Shown piece after piece: positions 16,886 to 25,411 of a stretch of 64,000 bases of DNA; the stretch's first letter is position 1; every line of letters starts with the position of its first letter. The notes beneath the pieces are model-generated. The model was given only the letters and a program-made list of their open reading frames with translations. It did not search any database and had not been told where the DNA came from. A program made the translations under genes and the position numbers. Source of the DNA: Hahella sp. HNIBRBA332 (lineage in GTDB: Bacteria > Pseudomonadota > Gammaproteobacteria > Pseudomonadales > Oleiphilaceae); NCBI RefSeq assembly GCF_030719035.1, contig NZ_CP132203.1, positions 3,410,001 to 3,474,000 of the forward strand. The letters are read 5' to 3'.

Positions 16886-17260
16886 ATGTACCCACTCATG
16901 AGAAAACCGGTAATCGTCATCGCAGGCGCATTGGCGCTGCTAATCGCCTGCGCTTCGCCATTCGTCCGCGCTGTGGACGACAACCACAGCGCGGCGCAAT
17001 TACGCAATCTGGTGCGCCAGGATTGCGGTTCCTGCCATGGCCTTACCTTGCAAGGCGGGCTGGGACCTTCGTTACGCCCGCAACCTATGCAAGCGTTAGG
17101 CGTGGACGCCATCCGCCTCATCATTGCCGACGGCAAACCGGACACCGCCATGCCGCCCTGGCGCGATCTGCTGACGGAGCAGGACATTCGCCAAATCGCT
17201 CAAGGCCTGCTGAGCGGCGCTTACATCAGCGACAACCATAGCACTCAGGAAAGCCCATGA
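16886..17260 (+). CDS. nirC: Cytochrome c NirC
   Basis: A small monoheme periplasmic cytochrome (about 124 residues) with a signal peptide and heme motif CGSCH in 'RQDCGSCHGLTLQGGLGPSL'. A late 'TAMPPWRDLLTEQDI' supplies the Met. NirC supports d1 heme maturation or electron transfer in nirS clusters. The start is uncertain: ATG at 16886 or the in-frame ATG at 16898 (MRKPVIVIAG), neither with a strong ribosome binding site. Its stop overlaps the nirF start (ATGA). Confidence 0.85.
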   Translation: MYPLMRKPVIVIAGALALLIACASPFVRAVDDNHSAAQLRNLVRQDCGSCHGLTLQGGLGPSLRPQPMQALGVDAIRLIIADGKPDTAMPPWRDLLTEQDIRQIAQGLLSGAYISDNHSTQESP

Positions 17261-18501
17261 AAGAGAAGCCCCCCCATCTGTGGTTATTCCAACGCCTTAC
17301 CCTGCTGCTGATTATCATGGGACTTGGCGCCTGCGCGCACTTCGACGCACGTGATGATGCGAGGTACCAGGGCGGCACGGGAGACCTTGGCCTGATCATC
17401 GAACGCACCGAAGGCAGCGTCCTGCTGATCAACACCAGTCAACGCCAGGTGATCCAACGCATTTCAGGGCTTGGCGACCTTTCCCACGCATCCATTGTCT
17501 ACTCCCGTGATCAACGGTTTGGCTATGTGTTCGGTCGCGATGGCGGCCTCAGCAAAGTGGACCTGTTACGCGGCGCAGTGGTGAAACGCGTCATCCAGGC
17601 CGGCAACAGCATCGGCGGCGCTATCAGCCAGAATGGCGCTTATGTCGCCGTCTCCAACTATGATCCCGGAGGGGTGAATATTTTCAACAGCGAAGACCTG
17701 GCGCTGGTGGCGAGTATTCCATCCACATCACTCCTTAAAGACGGCGTCGCCAAAGGATCAAAAACCGTCGGGCTGGTGGATGCGCCGAATAACCGTTTTG
17801 TCGTCAGTCTGTTCGACAGCGACGAAGTCTGGATACTGGACATGACGGATAGCGACCCGGCGCCCGGTTTACAACCGCAGATCGCCAAGTTCACGGCGAT
17901 TGGCCGCCAACCTTACGACGCCTTGATTACCCCCGAGGGCCGCTATTATCTCGCCGGATTATTTGGCGATAACGGCATGGCCAAGCTCGACTTATGGCGA
18001 CCACAGGAGGGAGTCACGCGCATCATGCCGACCTATGGTCCAGGCGAGCAGCGCTTGCCGGTCTACAAAATGCCTCACCTGGAAGGATGGACTCAGGCTG
18101 GCCGCTACCTGTTCGCTCCCGGCGTGGGTCATCACGAAGTCATCGTGATTGATTCCTACGACTGGCGCATCGTGCGTCGCATCCCCACTTACAGTCAGCC
18201 TGTATTCGTGATGGCGCAGCCGGATGCCCGCAGAGTCTGGGTCAACTTCGCCCATCCGGATAACGACCGGGTGCAAGTCATCGATGTGGACAGCCTGCAG
18301 GTCATTAACACAATAGAAGCCGGAAAAGCCGTGTTGCATATGGCCTTTACGCCGAAAGGCGACCAACTCTGGATTTCACTGCGCGACGATAACCGGGTGG
18401 ATATTTACGACCCGTACAGTATGCAACGAATCAGCAGTCTGCCCGCCCGGCATCCCAGCGGCATCTTCTTCACCGACAGAGCACACAGGATCGGCCTATG
18501 A
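17257..18501 (+). CDS. nirF: Heme d1 biosynthesis protein NirF
   Basis: A 414-residue beta-propeller protein resembling the d1 domain of NirS but without a cytochrome c domain. It starts with a lipoprotein signal (LLIIMGLGAC), so it is probably anchored on the periplasmic face. NirF binds a d1 precursor and is required for a late step of heme d1 formation. Recognisable segments are 'GTGDLGLIIERTEGSVLLIN', 'DGGLSKVDLL' and 'GVGHHEVIVIDSYDW'. It is coupled to nirC upstream and nirD downstream by 4-base overlaps. Confidence 0.93.
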   Translation: MKEKPPHLWLFQRLTLLLIIMGLGACAHFDARDDARYQGGTGDLGLIIERTEGSVLLINTSQRQVIQRISGLGDLSHASIVYSRDQRFGYVFGRDGGLSKVDLLRGAVVKRVIQAGNSIGGAISQNGAYVAVSNYDPGGVNIFNSEDLALVASIPSTSLLKDGVAKGSKTVGLVDAPNNRFVVSLFDSDEVWILDMTDSDPAPGLQPQIAKFTAIGRQPYDALITPEGRYYLAGLFGDNGMAKLDLWRPQEGVTRIMPTYGPGEQRLPVYKMPHLEGWTQAGRYLFAPGVGHHEVIVIDSYDWRIVRRIPTYSQPVFVMAQPDARRVWVNFAHPDNDRVQVIDVDSLQVINTIEAGKAVLHMAFTPKGDQLWISLRDDNRVDIYDPYSMQRISSLPARHPSGIFFTDRAHRIGL

Positions 18502-19004
18502 GTAATCTCGCCACTCCCGCTTGCACACTTGCAACGTCGACAGCCGTCACTGAACTCAGCCCGCTGGAGAAAGCCATTCTGAGCGACTATCAGAAAGGTT
18601 TCCCGCTGACGCCGCGCCCCTTCTTCACACTGGCGAGCCAGCTTGGCTGCACGGAGGACGAGGTGCTGGCCTGCCTGCAACGCTTGCAACAACAGGGCGT
18701 CATTTCCCGCATTGGCCCGGTATTCAACCATCGACGCGCCGGCGCCAGCACCCTGGCCGCCCTGCGGGCGCCTGTCGAGCAGTTGCAGGACATCGCCGAG
18801 CTGATCAACACCTATGACGAGGTGAATCATAACTACCTGCGCGAGCACGACCTGAATCTGTGGTTCGTCGTCACCGCGCCGGATACTGATCATCTGGACG
18901 CCGTGATACGCAATATGGAGACGGCGACAGGACTGAAAGTCTGGCGCTTACCCATGGTCAGGCCTTACCACATCGACCTGGGTTTTCGTCCGGACTTTGA
19001 TTGA
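18498..19004 (+). CDS. nirD: Siroheme decarboxylase subunit NirD
   Basis: A 168-residue Lrp/AsnC-like protein. It is one of four related proteins (D, L, G, H) that decarboxylate siroheme to 12,18-didecarboxysiroheme on the way to heme d1. An N-terminal winged-helix segment (GFPLTPRPFFTLASQLGC) is followed by the ligand-binding fold with 'EVNHNYLREHDLNLWFVV', the conserved HNY of the D/G type. The start overlaps the nirF stop. In P. aeruginosa the same four genes are also separate. Confidence 0.9.
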   Translation: MSNLATPACTLATSTAVTELSPLEKAILSDYQKGFPLTPRPFFTLASQLGCTEDEVLACLQRLQQQGVISRIGPVFNHRRAGASTLAALRAPVEQLQDIAELINTYDEVNHNYLREHDLNLWFVVTAPDTDHLDAVIRNMETATGLKVWRLPMVRPYHIDLGFRPDFD

Positions 19005-19031
19005 AGCGCATATGATGCAGGAGACGTCGAC

Positions 19032-19568
19032 ATGCATGTAATTTCGAGCCCTCCCCCTGATCAGGCCTCAGCGCAGGAACGATTGCGAGTAGCGCTACAG
19101 GATGGACTTCCCCTGTCGCCACGCCCTTACCAAGCGCTGGCGCAGCAGTGCGGAATCAGCGAGCAGGACGTAATCGACGCGTTGCAAACCTGGGAGCAGT
19201 CGCGCCTGACGCGTCGTTTCGGCATCGTCATCAATCATCACAAAATCGGTTACACCAGTAACGCCATGGTGGTGTGGGAAGTCGCCGACAGCGAGGTGAA
19301 CCGTCTCGGCGCCGCCATCAGCCGCACGGGATTGGTGTCGCTCTGTTATCAGCGCAGGCCGGACGGCCCTGACTGGCCCTACAACCTGTACTGCATGTTG
19401 CACGGTAAATCCCGGGAGGAAGTGCTGCAACGACTGCAGCGTCTGAAGACGCAGTGCGGACTGCAGGACACGCCCTGCGCAGTGCTGTTCAGCTTGCGGC
19501 AATACAAACAGTGCGGCGGCCGCTACGCCCATAAAAGACCGTCCGCACCGGTGAAGGAGGCACTATGA
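19032..19568 (+). CDS. nirL: Siroheme decarboxylase subunit NirL
   Basis: A 178-residue member of the AhbB-like half of the siroheme decarboxylase family. It has 'DGLPLSPRPYQALAQQCG', 'RRFGIVINHHKIGYTSNAMVVW' and the family block 'CYQRRPDGPDWPYNLYCMLHG'. AGGAGAC stands ahead of ATG at 19032. Order relative to nirD and nirG, and sequence type, support NirL rather than NirH. The stop overlaps the nirG start. Confidence 0.87.
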   Translation: MHVISSPPPDQASAQERLRVALQDGLPLSPRPYQALAQQCGISEQDVIDALQTWEQSRLTRRFGIVINHHKIGYTSNAMVVWEVADSEVNRLGAAISRTGLVSLCYQRRPDGPDWPYNLYCMLHGKSREEVLQRLQRLKTQCGLQDTPCAVLFSLRQYKQCGGRYAHKRPSAPVKEAL

Positions 19569-20074
19569 CCGCCCAGCCAACACATCCCCACGCCACAGGG
19601 CGCATTACCCATGACTCCAGCGATTATCAACTGGACCCTGTGGATCGTCGCCTTATCAATACACTGCAGATCGGTTTTCCCATTTGCGACGAGCCTTACG
19701 CCGCAGTCGCCAGTGAATTGGGCATCAGCGAAACGGATTTGCTGGAGCGCCTGCAACATTTGCTGCACACCGGTTACCTGACCCGGTTCGGGCCGTTCTA
19801 CCACGCCGAACGTCTCGGAGGCGGGCTGACCCTCGCGGCGATGCAGATCCCGGCGCATGACGTCGAACGTGTAACGGCGGCGATCAACCGCCACGCCGAA
19901 GTCGCCCATAACTACGAACGCGACCATGCCCTCAACCTTTGGTTCGTCGTCGCCACGGAAAAACCGGAACACATTGACGCCGTGCTCACCGCCATCGCGC
20001 TGGAGTCTGGATATCCTGTTCACAATCTGCCGAAACAGAGGGAGTTTTATGTTGGCCTTCACTTCCAAGCCTGA
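19565..20074 (+). CDS. nirG: Siroheme decarboxylase subunit NirG
   Basis: A 169-residue AhbA-like protein of the D/G type, with 'IGFPICDEPYAAVASELG', 'RFGPFYHAERLGGGLTLAA' and 'EVAHNYERDHALNLWFVVAT'. AAGGAGG precedes ATG at 19565, which overlaps the nirL stop. It also overlaps nirH by 26 bases at its 3' end. It works with NirD, NirL and NirH in heme d1 synthesis. Confidence 0.87.
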   Translation: MTAQPTHPHATGRITHDSSDYQLDPVDRRLINTLQIGFPICDEPYAAVASELGISETDLLERLQHLLHTGYLTRFGPFYHAERLGGGLTLAAMQIPAHDVERVTAAINRHAEVAHNYERDHALNLWFVVATEKPEHIDAVLTAIALESGYPVHNLPKQREFYVGLHFQA

Positions 20075-20582
20075 CGCCGGCCAGAGCGGCGCTCCAGAAA
20101 CACTGGCGCCGCTGGATCGTCAGCTGATTCTGTTGACCCAGGACGGCCTGCCACTGGTTCCACGCCCATTTGACGCCCTGGCGACCACGCTGGGCGTTTC
20201 AGCGGATGAAGTCAAAGCCCGTTTCGAACGCATGCTCGCCAACGGCTGCATTCGCCGCATCGGGGCCGCGCCCAACCATTACCGTCTGGGATATCGCGCC
20301 AACGCCATGACGGTCTGGGATGTGGATGACGCCCGCGTTATGGCGTTGGGCGAACGTATCGGCGCGCTGCCCTATGTCAGCCACTGTTATCTGCGCCCCA
20401 GAATACCGCCGCAGTGGCCTTATAACCTGTTCGCCATGATTCATGGTAAGACCCGCGAGGATCTGGATGGCTACCTTACGGAGATGACCACCCTGCTGGG
20501 GGATGCGCGCCACGCCAGCGATTTGCTGCTCAGCACTCGAATCCTGAAGAAAACCGGCATGCGCTTCAGTGGAGGACAATGA
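20049..20582 (+). CDS. nirH: Siroheme decarboxylase subunit NirH
   Basis: A 177-residue AhbB-like protein of the L/H type: 'DGLPLVPRPFDALATTLG', 'RRIGAAPNHYRLGYRANAMTVWD' and 'CYLRPRIPPQWPYNLFAMIHG'. I choose ATG at 20049, inside the end of nirG and preceded by GGGAG. The frame is open further upstream, but that part overlaps nirG and has no family similarity. Its stop overlaps the nirJ start. Confidence 0.87.
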   Translation: MLAFTSKPDAGQSGAPETLAPLDRQLILLTQDGLPLVPRPFDALATTLGVSADEVKARFERMLANGCIRRIGAAPNHYRLGYRANAMTVWDVDDARVMALGERIGALPYVSHCYLRPRIPPQWPYNLFAMIHGKTREDLDGYLTEMTTLLGDARHASDLLLSTRILKKTGMRFSGGQ

Positions 20583-21739
20583 TGTTCAGGATCAGTCACT
20601 ACATGCGCGCCCTCGTAAATGAAGAAGCTTTCAAACCACGCCCGAAACCGTCAGCTCCCGTGGTGATCTGGAACCTGATTCGGCGTTGTAATCTGACCTG
20701 CCGCCACTGCTATTCCATCTCCGCCGATATCGACTTTCCCGGCGAGCTGACGACTGCACAGGTGTTCGACACACTGGAAGATCTCAAGCAGATGGGAGCG
20801 CCAGCAGTCATTCTATCCGGCGGAGAGCCTTTGCTGCGCAAGGACATATTTCTGATTGGCGCCTACGCCAAATCGCTGGGTCTCTACGTAGGGTTATCCA
20901 GCAACGGCACGCTGATGAATCGCGACACCGCCGCGGCGATCAGCGACACTGGTTTTGACTATGTCGGCGTCAGCATTGATGGCACAGAGGCTACTCACGA
21001 TGAGTTCCGTCAAATGCCGGGGGGGTTCAAAGCGGCGTTGGCGGGGGTGGAGCACTGCAAGTCCGCGGGCGTGAAAGTGGGCCTGCGTTTCACCCTGACG
21101 GAGAACAACGCCGCGCAACTGCCCGCTATGTTGGACCTGATGCGAGACCGGGATATCGATAAGTTCTACCTGTCTCATCTCAATTACGCCGGACGCGGTC
21201 TACGCCACCGCAAACGCGATGCGTTCCACCAAACCACCCGAGACGCCATGTTGCTGTTATTCGAACGCGCTCATGAAGACGCTCTCGCCGGCAGGAACAA
21301 CGAATACGTCACCGGCAACAACGACGCCGACGGTCCGTTCCTGTTGAAATGGGCGACGCAACGCTACCCGCACAGACTGCAGGAGCTGCATTCCCGACTG
21401 GCGCACTGGGGCGGCAACGCCTCGGGAGTAGGCATCGCCAATATCGATAACACGGGTGAAGTGCACCCGGATACATTCTGGTGGAATCACAACCTGGGCA
21501 ATGTCAAAGAGCGGCCTTTCTCAGCAATTTGGCGGGACACTGAAGACGCCTTCATGCTGGGATTGCGCGCCCACTCCCGTCCGCTCCATGGCCGTTGCGG
21601 AGACTGCGCCGTCCGTCATCTATGCAATGGCAACACCCGCGTGCGCGCCTACTCGCAAAGCGGCGATTACTGGGCGGAAGATCCAGGCTGCTACCTGACG
21701 GATACGGAGATCCGCTCAAACGCCTGCGCGCATTTTTAA
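20579..21739 (+). CDS. nirJ: Radical SAM heme d1 biosynthesis protein NirJ
   Basis: A 386-residue radical SAM enzyme that removes the propionates of didecarboxysiroheme to form the d1 keto groups. The [4Fe-4S]/SAM motif is CNLTCRHC (CxxxCxxC). 'ILSGGEPLLRKD' follows, and the C-terminus has a SPASM-like cysteine set in 'CGDCAVRHLCNGNTR' and 'DPGCYLTD'. GGAGG precedes two adjacent ATG codons at 20579 and 20582; either could be used. Confidence 0.93.
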   Translation: MMFRISHYMRALVNEEAFKPRPKPSAPVVIWNLIRRCNLTCRHCYSISADIDFPGELTTAQVFDTLEDLKQMGAPAVILSGGEPLLRKDIFLIGAYAKSLGLYVGLSSNGTLMNRDTAAAISDTGFDYVGVSIDGTEATHDEFRQMPGGFKAALAGVEHCKSAGVKVGLRFTLTENNAAQLPAMLDLMRDRDIDKFYLSHLNYAGRGLRHRKRDAFHQTTRDAMLLLFERAHEDALAGRNNEYVTGNNDADGPFLLKWATQRYPHRLQELHSRLAHWGGNASGVGIANIDNTGEVHPDTFWWNHNLGNVKERPFSAIWRDTEDAFMLGLRAHSRPLHGRCGDCAVRHLCNGNTRVRAYSQSGDYWAEDPGCYLTDTEIRSNACAHF

Positions 21740-21861
21740 CATGACGAGGACGCCAGCATGCTAACCATCAGACACCTGCGCGGCGATAAGCCATAGGCAC
21801 CAATGCCTGATCTGCGCAGGGCCTGTTGTTTGCGGATAAATTAATATCAGGGAACGCCTGT
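21740..21861 (+). other. nirJ-nirN gap with hairpin and 12-codon frame
   Basis: This is where nirE stands in Pseudomonas. Here there is only a 12-codon frame (21758-21796) behind GAGGACG, and a hairpin: CCTGCGC (21775-21781) pairs with GCGCAGG (21814-21820), enclosing AGGCA-CCAA-TGCCT. No T run follows, so it looks like an RNA-processing or stability element rather than a terminator. Confidence 0.45.
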
Positions 21862-23364
21862 ATGAAGCTATCGCCCATTCTCCTTTTCATCACTCTGTGT
21901 CTGACCGCTTTCGCCATGCCGGCATTCCCGGTGGACAAGCCTTCAGCCAGCACGCCGGAAGCGCTGTATCAAACTCACTGCGCCGCCTGCCATCACCCCC
22001 AACGCCTCGGCGGCGTCGGCCCGGCGCTATTGCCTGAGAGCCTGGGGCGCTTACGTCCACAACAGGCGCAGGACGTCATATTACATGGCAGGGTGGCCAC
22101 GCAGATGCCCGCTTTCCAGGACCGCATAACGGAGAGTCAGGCGACGCAATTGGCCGCTTATCTGTTTCAGCCCGCGCCGACGCCGCCGCAATGGACGCAA
22201 GACGATATCCGCGCTTCGCATATCATTCATTTCCCCAAGTCCAGCCTGAGCGACAAACCCGTTTTCGAGGCGGATCTGATGAATCTGTTTATCGTGGTGG
22301 AAAGCGGCGACCATCACGCCACCTTGCTGGACGGCGACGCCTTCAAGCCCATCCACCGCTTCAAAACCCGCTACGCCTTGCACGGCGGTCCCAAGTTCTC
22401 GCCGGACGGACGCTATGTGTACTTCGCCTCCCGGGACGGCTGGATCAGTCAGTTCGATATTTATAACCTGAAAACTGTGGCGGAGATTCGGGTCGGGCTG
22501 AATACCCGCAACCTGGCGTTATCCGCCGACGGGCGTTGGGTGATCGTCGCCAATTACCTGCCGCAGAATCTGGTGCTGCTGAATGCTGACCGGCTCAGCC
22601 CGGCAAAAACCTTCCCCGTCAACAGTGACGGGCAAGGCTCAAGGGTGAGCGCCGTGTACACAGCGCCCCAGCGTCACAGCTTCATCGCCGCCATGAAAGA
22701 TATCCGGGAGCTGTGGGAGATCGATTACGATCAGCCGGATTTCCCCGTGCGCAAAATCGCCACCGAAGACTATCTGGATGATTTCTTTTTTGATCAGGAA
22801 TACCAGCATCTGATCGGCGCTTCCCGCAGTGGGGAAAGCGGTCAGGTTATTGAGCTGAACTCCGGCGCAACCATCGCCACCCTGAACCTTCCCGGCATGC
22901 CGCACCTGGGATCGGGCATCAGCTGGGAAACAGAGCAAGGTCCGCTGATGATGACGCCGCACCTCAAAGAAGGCGCCTTGTCTGTGATCAACATGAAAGA
23001 CTGGAGTCTGGTGAAAACTCTCTCCACTCTGGGTCCGGGATTTTTTACCCGTAGCCATGACGGCTCGCCTTACATCTGGGTGGACGTCTTCTTTGGACCC
23101 AACAAGGACAAGCTCCATGTCATTGACAAAAACACCTTGGAAATTATCGCCACCCTGACGCCTGAACCCGGTAAGACCGCCGCCCATGTCGAATTCACCA
23201 AAGACGGCCGCTTCGCGCTGGTAAGCTTATGGGAGGACGATGGCGCCTTGATCGTCTATGACGCACTGACGCTGAAGGAAGTCGCCCGACTGCCTATGTC
23301 CAAGCCGTCGGGCAAATATAATGTGTACAACAAAACCCACTATGTACGCGGGACGAGTCATTAA
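21862..23364 (+). CDS. nirN: Cytochrome NirN, heme d1 dehydrogenase/transfer
   Basis: A 500-residue NirS paralogue with a signal peptide (ending near AFP-VDKPS), a cytochrome c domain with heme motif CAACH in 'YQTHCAACHHPQRLGG', and a d1-type propeller. NirN catalyses the last oxidation of dihydro-d1 and hands heme d1 to NirS. Propeller landmarks include 'RYALHGGPKFSPDGRYVYFASRDGW' and the NirS-like ending 'KPSGKYNVYNKTHYV'. I choose ATG at 21862 with AGGGAACG ahead, not the TTG 36 bases upstream. It is the last gene of the nir operon. Confidence 0.92.
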   Translation: MKLSPILLFITLCLTAFAMPAFPVDKPSASTPEALYQTHCAACHHPQRLGGVGPALLPESLGRLRPQQAQDVILHGRVATQMPAFQDRITESQATQLAAYLFQPAPTPPQWTQDDIRASHIIHFPKSSLSDKPVFEADLMNLFIVVESGDHHATLLDGDAFKPIHRFKTRYALHGGPKFSPDGRYVYFASRDGWISQFDIYNLKTVAEIRVGLNTRNLALSADGRWVIVANYLPQNLVLLNADRLSPAKTFPVNSDGQGSRVSAVYTAPQRHSFIAAMKDIRELWEIDYDQPDFPVRKIATEDYLDDFFFDQEYQHLIGASRSGESGQVIELNSGATIATLNLPGMPHLGSGISWETEQGPLMMTPHLKEGALSVINMKDWSLVKTLSTLGPGFFTRSHDGSPYIWVDVFFGPNKDKLHVIDKNTLEIIATLTPEPGKTAAHVEFTKDGRFALVSLWEDDGALIVYDALTLKEVARLPMSKPSGKYNVYNKTHYVRGTSH

Positions 23365-23419
23365 CAGGGAATCAATTGATCATCATTCGCTGACTCATAC
23401 TCAACAATGAAGGCGGCGC

Positions 23420-23857
23420 TTAGTTAGTCAGCGCCACCTTCAACAAATATTCGTACAGGTCCGCATAGCCAGAGGGCTTCCAGGCTTCTTCCTGGTGATC
23501 CCAGAAACACAGTTCAGACTGACATACGCCGTCACGCACGTCGAAACCGAAAAAGTCCCCGTTGCTATTCTCTGAAATCAACACGCGGCCTGCGCGGAGA
23601 TGGGAAAACTCGGCGTTGATATCAATCAGATTCCACTCGCTGCCTTCCTCCAGGGAAAAGACATTGCCGAAGGCGAAATAACCGCCGCCATACTGCAGTA
23701 AAAAGTCTTTATATTCCTGCGGCAACCGGGCTTCCAGCAACCGCTCGGCGCGAGTGAGACTATCAAGGTCCGGTGCGTCATCCGGCTCAAAATCGAACCA
23801 GAAAGGATGCGCGCTTTTCGCCTCACAGACATACTTTTTAAAGTCTTCAAAATTCAT
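23420..23857 (-). CDS. SMI1/KNR4 (SUKH) family protein
   Basis: A 145-residue protein of the SUKH superfamily, recognised by 'LTRAERLLEARLPQEYKDFLLQYGGGYF' and the later 'GDFFGFDVRDG' and 'YADLYEYLL'. Many SUKH proteins are immunity proteins of polymorphic or contact-dependent toxins. No toxin gene lies nearby, so it may be an orphan immunity gene. It runs opposite to the nir operon, its 3' end 55 bases from the nirN stop. Confidence 0.75.
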   Translation of the reverse strand: MNFEDFKKYVCEAKSAHPFWFDFEPDDAPDLDSLTRAERLLEARLPQEYKDFLLQYGGGYFAFGNVFSLEEGSEWNLIDINAEFSHLRAGRVLISENSNGDFFGFDVRDGVCQSELCFWDHQEEAWKPSGYADLYEYLLKVALTN

Positions 23858-24095
23858 TGTTTTTATTCCTTTGAAGTCATGAAAAGAATGCCGCTGATAA
23901 TATCTCAGCCTTCATAGTAAAGCATCTTGTCCCAGATAACTCTGACACGCTGGCGAACGCGAACGCCTGTTTCCGTTCAGAACCTGTCTGGGGAATCAAG
24001 CTATCGTATTTATAGGTTTATCAGTCCACATTTGACCGCACTCTCACATCAACTTAGATTGAAGGATTGTATGACTGTACTCAAGTGTGTAAAAA

Positions 24096-24461
24096 ATGAA
24101 CCATACTCCTATCAATTTAAAAGAAAAATTCTCCAAGTTCAGTGAATGCTGGTCGCCGCGGGTGATTGCGGAGATGAATGACTATCAGTTCAAGGTAGTT
24201 AAGATCCAGGGTGAGTTTGTGTGGCATCGCCATGAGGACACGGATGAGGTGTTTATGGTGATCGAAGGTGAGATGTGTATTGAGTTTCGAGATGGAAAAG
24301 TGAGGCTGGAAGCAGGAGAAATGTTTGTCGTACCGGCAGGCGTGGAGCATAAGCCTTTCGCTGAAAACGAGTGTTGGGCCATGCTGATTGAGCCCAGAGG
24401 CGTGGCGAATACCGGCGACGCTGGCGGAGAACGAACGGCGGAGGACAATGTCTGGGTATGA
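24096..24461 (+). CDS. Cupin-domain protein
   Basis: A 121-residue single cupin barrel. Motif 1 reads 'FVWHRHEDTDEVFMVIEGEM', with two His and a Glu as likely metal ligands. Motif 2 is 'LEAGEMFVVPAGVEHKPFA', with the third His. Such small cupins bind a metal and may be isomerases, dioxygenases or sensors; nothing here tells which. The ribosome binding site is weak. The gene lies 57 bases before the DUF2971 gene on the same strand. Confidence 0.8.
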   Translation: MNHTPINLKEKFSKFSECWSPRVIAEMNDYQFKVVKIQGEFVWHRHEDTDEVFMVIEGEMCIEFRDGKVRLEAGEMFVVPAGVEHKPFAENECWAMLIEPRGVANTGDAGGERTAEDNVWV

Positions 24462-24518
24462 CCCAGGCACTATTTCTGCTTACTCCATTCAACGAAAACA
24501 AAGACGAAAGCGAGCGCC

Positions 24519-25403
24519 ATGATTCAGGACATTACCGCCAGGCTGTATTCAGACATTCCCGTCGATACGCTGTACCACTACACCACGTTCTCGGGTCTGC
24601 TGGGCATAGTGGAAAGCGGCAATCTGTGGGCCAGCGATATCCGCTATATGAACGACTCCGCCGAGCTGAAACATACCGCAGATCTGATCGGCGCCGAGGT
24701 GGATCGCCGCATCGCCGACAGCCACCCCAAACCCGGCCTGTTACACCAGTTCCGGGACTGGATCGCTCATCGCATCACCAACGGACACATGCTGTTCGGG
24801 GCCTCGTTTCGCTCCAACGGCAACCTGTTGAGTCAGTGGCGAGGCTACAGCTCCATGGGTAAAGGCGTCAGCGTGGGCTTCCCCGCCGCGCATATCCTGG
24901 AGTGCGCCAGTCAGCAATCGTTTCAGGTAGGCAAATGCATTTACAGCCACCAGGAGCAAACCACTCTCATCCGGCAAGTGATGGATGTGGTGGAGGCGCT
25001 GGCTGAGCAACACGGCGAGCATGCAGGCCCCACGCAATTTCCGCCATCGCAGTCATACCATGGCGTGTTTGAGATGATCGAATCAGACCTGTTGCGCATC
25101 GCCGCGATTTTAAAACATCCCTCCTTCCAGGAAGAGGAAGAATGGCGCATTGTCTCCCCCGGCGTCACGGACTACCTGAATTCACCGGTGAAGTTCAGGG
25201 AAGGCGCTTCCATGCTGGTGCCTTACTTCGAGTTCAACCTGACCACCCTCAGCAGTGACAACCACTATCTCGAACACATTTATCTGGGACCGACGCCCAA
25301 CATCAACCTGTCCATGAACTCACTCAACATGTTCCTGACCAAACACCGTCTGAGGCCGAAACACGGCATCACCTATTGCCAGATTCCCTATCGGCAGCGG
25401 TGA
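24519..25403 (+). CDS. DUF2971 family protein
   Basis: A 294-residue protein with the DUF2971 signature: 'LYHYTTFSGLLGIVESGNLWASDIRYMNDSAEL' near the start, 'FGASFRSNGNLLSQWRGYSSMGKGVSVGF' in the middle and 'FQEEEEWRIV' later. The family is scattered across bacteria, often in mobile or defence-rich neighbourhoods. The opening resembles ADP-ribosyltransferase-like folds, but I know of no proven activity. It is cytoplasmic, with no signal peptide. It converges with the next gene. Confidence 0.75.
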   Translation: MIQDITARLYSDIPVDTLYHYTTFSGLLGIVESGNLWASDIRYMNDSAELKHTADLIGAEVDRRIADSHPKPGLLHQFRDWIAHRITNGHMLFGASFRSNGNLLSQWRGYSSMGKGVSVGFPAAHILECASQQSFQVGKCIYSHQEQTTLIRQVMDVVEALAEQHGEHAGPTQFPPSQSYHGVFEMIESDLLRIAAILKHPSFQEEEEWRIVSPGVTDYLNSPVKFREGASMLVPYFEFNLTTLSSDNHYLEHIYLGPTPNINLSMNSLNMFLTKHRLRPKHGITYCQIPYRQR

Positions 25404-25411
25404 CTGGCCGA

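Noticed and set aside
15816..16895. 359-codon open frame antisense to nirS
   Set aside because: It lies wholly opposite a strongly conserved gene. Its composition (Arg, His, Gly, Val) is what high-GC codon bias gives on the reverse strand, with no ribosome binding site.
19926..20048. N-terminal extension of nirH
   Set aside because: It lies inside nirG in another frame. The ATG at 20049 has its own ribosome binding site and matches the family start.
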